From positions 1-64,000 of the forward strand of contig CAZUXE010000009.1 in NCBI GenBank assembly GCA_964624585.1: a DNA stretch of 64,000 bases, in the 5' to 3' direction. Below the pieces are notes generated by a model. It was not told the origin of the DNA, did not search any database, and saw nothing but the letters and a program-made list of their open reading frames with translations. Positions within the stretch are counted from its first letter, which is position 1. Each line of letters opens with the position of its first letter. Below are positions 7,219 to 13,934 of this stretch, piece by piece. This DNA is from CAZUXE01 sp964624585 (GTDB lineage Bacteria > Hydrothermota > Tepidihabitantia > B3-TA06). Both the position numbers and the translations under genes were made by a program.

Positions 7219-8190
7219 CTATTTTGCTTCCGCAATTAAATTAGCCTGAAGTTTCGCGACAGCGTCACTTACTGTTTGACTAAGGAGTGCGCGTTCCTTT
7301 TCAGGGACTCTGGTTTCCACAAGCGGATAGGTAATTCTTTTTTTGGAATTTATCAGCTGCAGCTTGATGACAATTTCTCCATTTTGTGTTTGCACCGTTC
7401 CGAAGTAAGCGTAATCGGCTCCGGCAGCTTGACTAATATTATGTGCTGTCCCCGGTGTGAGTTCTCTACTCATAGATTCGCCGTATTGATTGAGTATCTG
7501 TTTAACCTCGTCATCTTTTATAACCGTATAATTGAGATCAGTTTCAAAACTTTTTACCGTTCTTAGCACATACTCTCTAACCTTGATATCAAGGCTATCT
7601 GTTTGCGACCGTTGATCTAATGCGGCAATTCCAAAAACTGCGACTTGTTTTTTGAAAGTCGGCGCAGTGGTTGCGTACTCACGATTTAACTCTTTCAAAA
7701 CAGTGGAGGTCATGTTCAAAGTAACATCTGCATAAAGAATATTACCGTCAGCTATATCTAACACAATATCAATACCATCTTCTGTAGCCAGTTGTTCAAT
7801 TACTTTAGTCATTTTATCAATAACCGGAGCAAAAAGCTCGTTATGTTTTTTGTCTATTTTACCGCCTTTACCCCAAATATCTTTGGCAAAGGTTTCGTAT
7901 TGTTTGCGCAATGCGAATAACTCGTTTTGCCTCGCCCTGAAAGCGTCTTTGGAAAGCATAGGCTGTTGAGCCTTAAATTCCGTTTCGGCTTCGCGGTAAG
8001 TTACTTTTAATGAATCCAGTTCGTGTTTCCATTGATTTATTGACTGCTGTAATGTAGCTCTGGCGATTTCTGCATCCTTATATTCCTTAAGGATTTTATC
8101 GGAATCAACGAAGGCTACCTTGGTTTGAGCGTGGGCGCTTGCAAACAGGACAAGGATGCCTAAGAAAATAGCTGCGTTTTTATACCCCAT
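7219..8190 (-). CDS. OmpH/Skp-like periplasmic chaperone with extra C-terminal domain
   Basis: Residues 1-21 are a signal peptide ending AHA/Q. Residues 22-175 are an OmpH/Skp domain: KVAFVDSDKILKEYKDAE, a long charged coiled coil, and VIEQLATEDGIDIVLDIADGNILYAD. Skp holds outer-membrane proteins in the periplasm. Skp is normally about 160-170 residues, but this protein continues to 323. The second half (about 185-320) contains DDEVKQILNQYG, AAGADYAYFGTVQTQNGEIVIKLQLI, a pattern like the CsgG/TolB-N/LpoB type lipoprotein domain. It is the first gene of the lipid A operon, the classical place for ompH. The C-terminal assignment is an inference from pattern only. Confidence 0.8.
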   Translation of the reverse strand: MGYKNAAIFLGILVLFASAHAQTKVAFVDSDKILKEYKDAEIARATLQQSINQWKHELDSLKVTYREAETEFKAQQPMLSKDAFRARQNELFALRKQYETFAKDIWGKGGKIDKKHNELFAPVIDKMTKVIEQLATEDGIDIVLDIADGNILYADVTLNMTSTVLKELNREYATTAPTFKKQVAVFGIAALDQRSQTDSLDIKVREYVLRTVKSFETDLNYTVIKDDEVKQILNQYGESMSRELTPGTAHNISQAAGADYAYFGTVQTQNGEIVIKLQLINSKKRITYPLVETRVPEKERALLSQTVSDAVAKLQANLIAEAK

Positions 8191-8197
8191 AGCCTAA

Positions 8198-8225
8198 ACT
8201 TTAAGAAAGAGTTGCCATTTGTCAA
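8198..8225 (-). promoter_or_regulatory. possible promoter of the lipid A operon
   Basis: TTGACA (8225-8220) is followed by 16 bp and TAAAGT (8203-8198), seven bases before the ATG of the Skp-like gene. The -10 matches the consensus at only four of six bases. No Shine-Dalgarno site precedes the ATG, which fits a leaderless transcript. Confidence 0.4.
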
Positions 8226-8373
8226 CCTCTCTTAAAGTAGTTGTTTGTCTGGAATAGGCAAATGTATTTTGTAGAGTATGACAAGTCTAATTGTTGGGAT
8301 TGCAATATTAGCGAAAAACAGAAAGAAAACAGGCGGTTATAGTCGCGAAACGCTGATTTTGATATTATTAAGG

Positions 8374-8838
8374 TTATTCCTCTGTTAATTCATGAAAGAT
8401 AACTAAACCGTAGTGAGCAACAGAGTATTCTTCATTGAACTTATAAACAAGCAACTCTACCATGTAATTTCCGGTTGCTGAAGGTTCAATTATAATTGTC
8501 GGTTGGTTATCTTCCTCTTCATCACGTTTAATTTCAATCCATTCGCCATCCACATCTTTGTAGATAATTATATCCAGGTCTTTTACTCGCCAGTCGCCAA
8601 AAGCGGTAACGCCGTATGTCCATCCTTTGTAAAGAGTACGGGTGTAGGTAACGCCATCTTCGCCTATAATATCAGCGTGCAGATGCACAATTTCCTGCGA
8701 AAGAGAATCTTCAAGATAGGTGACGTAGGCCGACATATCAAGCATTATGTCTTTCATGGTTGTGCCTTCATCAGCTTTAAGAATGCCCGGCGCAAAAATG
8801 AGAGCGGCAAACCCGATTAACGCAAGTTTTTTTGTCAT
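8374..8838 (-). CDS. secreted protein of unknown function
   Basis: From the ATG at 8836-8838, which has AGGAGG upstream, the protein has 154 residues. A signal peptide (MTKKLALIGFAALIFAPGILKADE) ends near residue 22. The mature part is acidic and beta-rich. DWRVKDLDIIIYKDVDGEWI, DNQPTIIIEPSATGNYMVELLVY resembles bacterial pre-peptidase C-terminal (PPC) type beta-sandwich domains, which sit on secreted proteins. No enzymatic motif is visible. The gene stands alone on the minus strand, upstream of the lipid A operon and divergent from the methyltransferase. Function unknown. Confidence 0.65.
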   Translation of the reverse strand: MTKKLALIGFAALIFAPGILKADEGTTMKDIMLDMSAYVTYLEDSLSQEIVHLHADIIGEDGVTYTRTLYKGWTYGVTAFGDWRVKDLDIIIYKDVDGEWIEIKRDEEEDNQPTIIIEPSATGNYMVELLVYKFNEEYSVAHYGLVIFHELTEE

Positions 8839-8948
8839 GGTTCCTCCTGATATTTTTAACAATTGCCCTGTAAGCAACTATACTTTACTATAAGGAAAAA
8901 TTTGTTAGAATCAAGCTATTCGCTTTTAATTGTCAGGTAAATGCCCTA

Positions 8949-8976
8949 TTGACAATTGGAGTAAGATATATATTAT
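8949..8976 (+). promoter_or_regulatory. sigma-70 type promoter of the methyltransferase gene
   Basis: TTGACA (8949-8954), a 16-bp spacer and TATTAT (8971-8976) lie 43 bp before the ATG at 9020. The leader carries AAGGAG about ten bases before the start codon. Confidence 0.55.
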
Positions 8977-9019
8977 TTCCGCAAGGGAGGTTGGAAAGTT
9001 TTAAGTAAGGAGACGCTTA

Positions 9020-9691
9020 ATGTCGATTAAAATGGAGCCCACCGTTTTTCAATTTCCGCATTCGCGGATATATGATTTTTATACCAGGGTTTTTTTCCTC
9101 AAAGTCTATGAACAGTTTGCGAGGTGGATTCCGGTTAAAAATCCTAAAGGAAAAGTGCTTGATGTAGGCGCTGCCGCAGGGTATTTGGGTGTGGCTTTAG
9201 CTAAAATGTATCCCGAATTACAGGTTTATTCCACCGATATTTCTGCAGATATGGTATATTTAAACAAAAAAGTGATACATCAAAACAATCTTAAAGACAG
9301 GGTGTTCGCGCATCGTGAAGATGCCTACAATTTGACCTATGAAGACGATACTTTTGATCTCGTAATTAATTCATTTACATTCCACCATTGGGATAATCCA
9401 AAACGAATGTTTAATGAAATTTATAGAGTTACAAAACCTGGCGGTGAGCTGTTTATTATTGACGGGAAAAAAGGTTTTGATAAAAGTGAAGTCCAGGATT
9501 TCTGTCGTACGGTGGGTTTTGGTCCGTTAGGGAAATTTCTTGCTCGTATAATGGCTCGTCTGGTATGGGTGGATTTTGTAAGCGCCGAATATGCTAGTGC
9601 TGTGTTGGAAAAGTCGATTTTTACCAATCCTATTTGTGAAGACACCGGCTTGTTCATGTTTTTGAAGGGATTTAAGCCAACAACAGCATAG
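9020..9691 (+). CDS. class I SAM-dependent methyltransferase (UbiE/Methyltransf_11 type)
   Basis: The 223-residue protein carries the SAM-binding glycine loop in VLDVGAAAGYLGVALA (about 47-62), the ribose-binding acidic residue in YSTDIS, the post-II segment LVINSFTFHHWDNPKRM and the post-III segment RVTKPGGELFIIDG. This order is typical of UbiE/COQ5-like enzymes acting on small molecules, quinones or lipids. The substrate cannot be read from sequence. No signal peptide is present, so it is cytoplasmic. It is a single-gene unit between two minus-strand genes, with its own promoter. Confidence 0.85.
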   Translation: MSIKMEPTVFQFPHSRIYDFYTRVFFLKVYEQFARWIPVKNPKGKVLDVGAAAGYLGVALAKMYPELQVYSTDISADMVYLNKKVIHQNNLKDRVFAHREDAYNLTYEDDTFDLVINSFTFHHWDNPKRMFNEIYRVTKPGGELFIIDGKKGFDKSEVQDFCRTVGFGPLGKFLARIMARLVWVDFVSAEYASAVLEKSIFTNPICEDTGLFMFLKGFKPTTA

Positions 9692-9800
9692 ATAGTTTTA
9701 TAAAACATCTTTAGAGTACAATTTTTGAATGTGGCTAAGGCGCCTATCTAAATATTCATAAAACTAATTTTAACTGGTTATCTAAATTAGATACTAAAGA

Positions 9801-11315
9801 TTACTTTGTTTGGTAATTGTGTTGGGCGTTTCCGCCCCACATTGACCATCCTGTAGCTTTAGAGTCTTTTGCTTCAATGCAGAATACCGATCCGGCATCT
9901 GTTCCCCAATAAATATATCCGTCAACGATTACAGGCTGAAACCGAATTGATTCACCGCAATTATAACGCCAAAGTTCTTTTCCATTTGAAGCGTCAAGAC
10001 AAATGATATCTCCGCTAACAGATCCCAAGTAAAGTTTGTTGTTAGCATATGCAGGCGGTGAAAGAGGTCTTCCGCCCGGGGAATCCTTTATTTTAATTGG
10101 ATGTTTCCATAATACTTTACCGGTTTCGGCATCAAGCGCTTTGAGGGTATCGCCCATTGCGGTATATGATTTCTTGCCAATGATACAAGGACGTGAACCT
10201 TGATAAGACCACACTCCAGATACGGAAGCGATACCCAAATTAGTTTTGCTTTGCTCAAGTTTTGCTGCGGCAGGGGCGTCTGCAAATCCTACAGAAGCGT
10301 CTAACTCCGCTTGTTTTTTTGCATAATGGGTGCCTTGTTCTATATTAAGGTAGTCTGCTTCCTGCTTCGCCCATAAGATACGGTTATCTCTTTTTCCCGA
10401 TTTTGTAATTCTACCTTGTCCTTCATTACGGACAATTATCTTATTTCCGTTGACAATTTGTTCTTCATCTTCACGTAAACTGACATATATTTGGTTTTTC
10501 CATATCCATGGAGCGGAAGTGGCTTGATGTCTTTTGGAAAATATTTTTTTACCTGTATGGAAATCAAAGCAATGAATAGAGCCTTCTAAAGTAGATGCAT
10601 ATACCAAAGTTTCATCAATTACAGGCGCTGAAATAAGCTCGCCGGGCAGTGTTGCTTCCCACAAGTGCTTACCTGTTTCGACTTCCATACAAACAAGGGA
10701 ATGCCCGCCCTTGTCATTCGGAAAGGCCATTACGACCTTATTGTTTTTCATAGCAGGCTGACTCATTAATGGATCTCCCAGCCATTCTCCCCACAGTTTC
10801 TTGCCGGTTTCTGCATCAAGTACATAAAGAATACAGCTTTCGGTATTGAAAGCTACCTTTCCTTTATCAACAACCGCAGCGGTTGGACCATCATCTCCGC
10901 AGTGGAACAACCACTTAGGTTCGCCTGTTTTTGCGTCAAGTGCGTAGAATTCATATGAGCCGAAACCGCCCCCAATATAAAGTGTATTGTAGGCAATTGC
11001 CGGAGTAGCCAAGGGAAGTTGACGTAGCAGGCTGACTTTCCAGCCGGAACGACCGTCTTTTATTTGAAATCGCTTTTTAGAAAGTTTCGGGTTTTGCTCA
11101 AGAGACTCATTGCCCACTTCTTCTATCATTGCATCTTGTTGGGACTGGGTTATGTTTAAGGGAAGAGCCTTGTTATCTGTGAACGTGGGTTGTTTCTGGT
11201 AATTATCACTGGAAGAATTCGTGGCGCTTCCTGTGAGAAATATAGCCAAAAACGTAACAATTACGGCTTTAAAATATAGGAAGCAACTATTTTTTGGAAG
11301 TTGAACTTTGTGCAT
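9801..11315 (-). CDS. secreted PQQ-type beta-propeller protein
   Basis: The 504-residue protein starts at an ATG with AGGAG upstream. Residues 16-32 are a hydrophobic signal segment (FKAVIVTFLAIFLTGSA). The mature part consists of repeated propeller blades with the PQQ-like motif, such as YALDAKTGEPKWLFHCG, YVLDAETGKKLWGEWLG, CMEVETGKHLWEA and CLDASNGKELWRYNCG. Similar propellers occur in BamB and in quinoprotein-like sensors. No quinoprotein dehydrogenase active-site sequence is visible. An insertion near 300-350 is rich in charged residues and breaks the blade pattern. It is probably cotranscribed with the upstream lipoprotein gene (98-bp gap). The role is probably structural or ligand binding in the envelope. 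Confidence 0.8.
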   Translation of the reverse strand: MHKVQLPKNSCFLYFKAVIVTFLAIFLTGSATNSSSDNYQKQPTFTDNKALPLNITQSQQDAMIEEVGNESLEQNPKLSKKRFQIKDGRSGWKVSLLRQLPLATPAIAYNTLYIGGGFGSYEFYALDAKTGEPKWLFHCGDDGPTAAVVDKGKVAFNTESCILYVLDAETGKKLWGEWLGDPLMSQPAMKNNKVVMAFPNDKGGHSLVCMEVETGKHLWEATLPGELISAPVIDETLVYASTLEGSIHCFDFHTGKKIFSKRHQATSAPWIWKNQIYVSLREDEEQIVNGNKIIVRNEGQGRITKSGKRDNRILWAKQEADYLNIEQGTHYAKKQAELDASVGFADAPAAAKLEQSKTNLGIASVSGVWSYQGSRPCIIGKKSYTAMGDTLKALDAETGKVLWKHPIKIKDSPGGRPLSPPAYANNKLYLGSVSGDIICLDASNGKELWRYNCGESIRFQPVIVDGYIYWGTDAGSVFCIEAKDSKATGWSMWGGNAQHNYQTK

Positions 11316-11413
11316 TTTTTCTCCTAGGTATAGTTAATTATAGTAAGTAATACTGGTTTGGCAAAGAATTATTCCTCCTGTGTCCACTTAAAAATGCTAA
11401 AGCTAAAGTGAAG

Positions 11414-12214
11414 TTAATCTGCGATATAAGGGTCTTTACGCGGTTTATACAACTTAAAAAACCCGTCTGGTTGACGTTTGAGAAATATATATTTTTCTTG
11501 TAGTGAAGTATCGTTATCAACAATGTGTTCAATTTTCGCTAAATAACAGAATAGATTTTCAGTAGGAAGGTCGTAAATAGGTATTTGTCTCAATAGAAGT
11601 ATCTTGAAATGTTCCCCTTTACTTTTCCATTTTTTGAAGGCCGTCATGCTGGGGCGTTTATTAAACAGTATTTCTTTTTTGTAAAATTTGGGATAAGTTT
11701 CTCCATTCGGATTCAACAGCTTGTACGCGGATTTGAAATCGTTAGTATCTAAAGCGGCGTAGAATCGAAGAATAGTGCCGTGGGCCGGCGCCGAGCCTGG
11801 TTTTATGTGGAGGGGAACAACGGCTGCATTTGTTTTTCCTGCGTTATGGGCTGTTAGGGTATATGCTCTTATTTTGGCCGGTTGCGGGGCGACATCTGGA
11901 GGAATAGTTAAACCTATTTCGAAATCTACTGTATCAGGCGCTTTAGCTTTAAGCGGAAGGCCTCTTCGTTGGATTATTTCCCCGCCTTTGCTTACCAATG
12001 TAATTTCGAGATAACCTTGTTTAGTTGAAGCCTTGCCTTTGACTAAAACCCAGGAAGCGGTGTCGTCAGTTTGAGGAGTGTAAAGTTCAATCATTTCAGT
12101 AGGATTCCCATTATCGTACTCAAAGGTTACGGTATTATCTTCGTTCTTACCCTTCCCACAAGCCAGTACAGCTAAAACAGCTATTATAATAGAGAGTTTT
12201 AATATATATTTCAT
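11414..12214 (-). CDS. putative lipoprotein, unknown function
   Basis: The 266-residue protein begins with a lipoprotein signal: MKYILKLSIIIAVLAVLAC, lipobox VLAC, mature Cys at about 19. Residues 30-130 look like an Ig-like beta domain. Residues 140-266 form an alpha+beta region (FYAALDTNDFKSAYKLLNPNGE) like the NTF2-type or DUF4878 pattern seen in other lipoproteins. The -10 element lies only five bases before the ATG and no Shine-Dalgarno is present, so the mRNA may be leaderless. It probably forms a two-gene unit with the PQQ-type propeller protein. Function unknown. Confidence 0.7.
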   Translation of the reverse strand: MKYILKLSIIIAVLAVLACGKGKNEDNTVTFEYDNGNPTEMIELYTPQTDDTASWVLVKGKASTKQGYLEITLVSKGGEIIQRRGLPLKAKAPDTVDFEIGLTIPPDVAPQPAKIRAYTLTAHNAGKTNAAVVPLHIKPGSAPAHGTILRFYAALDTNDFKSAYKLLNPNGETYPKFYKKEILFNKRPSMTAFKKWKSKGEHFKILLLRQIPIYDLPTENLFCYLAKIEHIVDNDTSLQEKYIFLKRQPDGFFKLYKPRKDPYIAD

Positions 12215-12219
12215 AATTC

Positions 12220-12248
12220 AGTTTACTAAGAATTATTACCGATGTCAA
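12220..12248 (-). promoter_or_regulatory. promoter placed for a leaderless mRNA of the lipoprotein gene
   Basis: TTGACA (12248-12243), 17 bp, TAAACT (12225-12220), five bases, then ATG (12214-12212). Transcription would start at or next to the A of the ATG. The -10 is a four-of-six match. Confidence 0.5.
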
Positions 12249-12483
12249 TACATAATTCACCTTATATATTTATCTATAGAAAAAGGAATGCAAAAAAAAA
12301 CGACCTACAGATATGTTATAATGTCTAAATCATAAGTGTAGAAAATAGGGTATTTGTCTGGGAGTAACGCTAAAGAGAATTTAGTCTTCGGATACTATTC
12401 TGTTTCCATTTTCGTTTTCGGAGTAAGCTAAGAAGTTAGCAAGTTTATTTCGCTTTTGAATCTGTTGTAAAACTCCCGTTCCC

Positions 12484-12597
12484 TAAAAGAAAGGAGCGCC
12501 TGAATCCAAGCGCCCCATGGTGTTTGTTCTCCCACCCCTCGCTTTTGCCTTCCTCCCCCCTTCTCTTCTTCCCATCGTAAGCATCCCCTTTCCTACA
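12484..12597 (-). ncRNA. predicted short sigma-54 dependent transcript (sRNA or 33-residue peptide mRNA)
   Basis: The boundaries come from a sigma-54 type promoter at 12624-12608 and a terminator-like hairpin at 12516-12493 followed by TTTCTTTT. The RNA would be about 110 nt and extremely purine-rich, with several GGAGG/GGGG runs. A small reading frame also exists: an ATG at 12584-12582 right after AGGAAAGGGG, ending at TAG 12485-12483. It encodes 33 residues rich in Arg, Gly and Lys (MLTMGRREGGRKAKARGG...). The last eight or so codons coincide with the terminator stem, which speaks for an sRNA, and purine-rich DNA avoids stop codons by chance. The choice between sRNA and small protein is open. 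Confidence 0.4.
12493..12516 (-). terminator. rho-independent terminator of the short transcript
   Basis: On the minus strand GGGGCGCT pairs with AGGCGCTCC (one G:U pair at the base half) around a loop of about seven bases, followed by TTTCTTTT at 12492-12485. Confidence 0.5.
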
Positions 12598-12607
12598 ATC
12601 TAATAAA

Positions 12608-12624
12608 AGCAATTTTTGTGCCAA
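12608..12624 (-). promoter_or_regulatory. sigma-54 (RpoN) type promoter
   Basis: The minus strand reads TTGGCACAAAAATTGCT. It matches the -24/-12 consensus TTGGCAC-N5-TTGCW with the obligatory GG and GC dinucleotides at the right distance. The expected start site is near 12597. No enhancer-binding activator gene is present in the window. Confidence 0.6.
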
Positions 12625-12954
12625 GTATTTGGCGAAAGTTGTATCTCTGTAAACATAGGCGTCTTATTGCTTTCGTGAAAAAAGGTATATATAGTCTGTA
12701 ATTATTTGTTATCTAAAAGTATCATTGAATTGACTTTTTGGGGTATTCCTTTAAGTCTTATCTTATAACAAAGTTTCTGGATTTCTTAGGTTTATCCTAT
12801 TCCCCCCTAACTAGGCGCTGGAATTATACGTTATCTTACTTCTATCTTAAATTTATAGAGCTATCTCCTTCCGCAATACCCGGAATTCATTCCAAATATT
12901 TATCTTGCTTAAATTTATATAAGATTCTCTCTATATAGTATAGTGTAAGAATAC
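12625..12954. other. AT-rich intergenic stretch without a recognised gene
   Basis: About 330 bp between the sigma-54 promoter and the terminator after the phosphate acyltransferase gene. Activator sites for the sigma-54 promoter could lie here. I see no convincing reading frame, tRNA or structured RNA; a short open frame on the plus strand (12738-12938) lacks a ribosome binding site and family resemblance. Confidence 0.5.
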
Positions 12955-12982
12955 AAAAAAGAAGCCTCCATGGAGGCTTCTT
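12955..12982 (-). terminator. strong rho-independent terminator of the long 13-28 kb gene run
   Basis: A perfect 24-bp palindrome (12959-12982, core GAAGCCTCC/GGAGGCTTC) is followed on the minus strand by a T run at 12960-12955. It lies 50 bp after the phosphate acyltransferase gene and closes the transcription unit. Confidence 0.85.
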
Positions 12983-13031
12983 AATCGCAGAGTAAAATAT
13001 TGTCTACAGTATTATCTCAACATCCTAAAAG

Positions 13032-13925
13032 CTAGACGCTGGCTATGGCTCCAAGAGCTATTGAATTCAACTTAGTTTCGGCGTCATCTGCTCGCGATAG
13101 CATGACAACCGGTTTAGCCGCGCCTGCAACAATGCCGCAGGCCTTTGCTGCGCCTAGATAGATAAGTCCCTTGGCAAATACATTTCCAGTTGTAATATCG
13201 GGTACAATCATGATATCGGCCGCGCCTGCAACTTGGCTTTTCACAGCTTTCATTTTTACAGCTTCAGGTGATACAGATAAATCAAGCGCCAGAGGGCCAT
13301 CAATCAATGCCCCCTTTATCTGTTTGCGGTTAGCCATTTGTGTAATTTCAGCCCATTCAAGGGTTTCGGGCATTTTAGGGTTTATGGCTTCAATTGCTGC
13401 TAGCAGGGCAACTTTAGGTGTATCTATACCCAGAGAATGGGCAATGTCTATAGAATTATTAATAATATCAAGTTTAGTTTTTAAGTCAGGGCGAATATTC
13501 ATACCGCCGTCTGAAACCATAATAAGGCGGCCTAGCTCACGTGGTTCAAGAATCGCTATATGTGAGAGAACTCGTCCAGTTCGTAAGCCCTTTTCCTTAT
13601 GAAGCACAGCACTCAAAAATGCAGAGGTAGGTAGATGACCTTTCAAAAGGAAGTCGCCTTTTGTTGCTACTTCCTGTACCGCTTTCAATGCAGCTTCTGA
13701 ATTTGGGCAGTCGATTACTTCAAATGCGTCAAGGGTTATTCCAGCCTGCTGAGCCGCTTTCTTAATATCATCAGCTTGTCCGCACAGTATACCTTTGGCA
13801 ATTCCTTCTTTTTGGGCTTCATCTAAGGCCTTTAGCGTTACAACATCAGCGGCAGCGGCCACCACGCATCTTTTGGGGCCTAATTGTCGAGCTTTTTCTT
13901 TAAGTTGAGATAGTGAGTTTATCAT
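13032..13925 (-). CDS. phosphate acetyl/butyryltransferase family protein (Ptb-like)
   Basis: The 297-residue protein belongs to the phosphate acyltransferase family that moves an acyl group between CoA and phosphate. Features are KGHLPTSAFLSAVLHKEKGLRTG, the SDGGMNIRPDL block, PKMPETLEW, the conserved IDGPLALDLSVSPEA segment and IVPDITTGNVFAKGLIYLG. These match phosphate butyryltransferases more closely than long Pta. The usual partner, butyrate or acetate kinase, is not in the window. The ATG has AGGAG upstream. It is the last gene before the terminator at 12955-12982, nine bases after the DUF2723 gene. The exact acyl-CoA substrate is uncertain. Confidence 0.88.
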   Translation of the reverse strand: MINSLSQLKEKARQLGPKRCVVAAAADVVTLKALDEAQKEGIAKGILCGQADDIKKAAQQAGITLDAFEVIDCPNSEAALKAVQEVATKGDFLLKGHLPTSAFLSAVLHKEKGLRTGRVLSHIAILEPRELGRLIMVSDGGMNIRPDLKTKLDIINNSIDIAHSLGIDTPKVALLAAIEAINPKMPETLEWAEITQMANRKQIKGALIDGPLALDLSVSPEAVKMKAVKSQVAGAADIMIVPDITTGNVFAKGLIYLGAAKACGIVAGAAKPVVMLSRADDAETKLNSIALGAIASV

Positions 13926-13934
13926 CAGTTTCTC

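Noticed and set aside
9764..9790. Inverted repeat CTAATTT...AAATTAG between convergent genes
   Set aside because: The 13-base loop and AT-only 7-bp stem make a weak hairpin, so I do not call it a terminator.
12738..12938. Open frame of 66 codons on the plus strand in the long intergenic region
   Set aside because: No Shine-Dalgarno site, low-complexity AT-rich codons and no family resemblance. The frame lies opposite to the sigma-54 direction.
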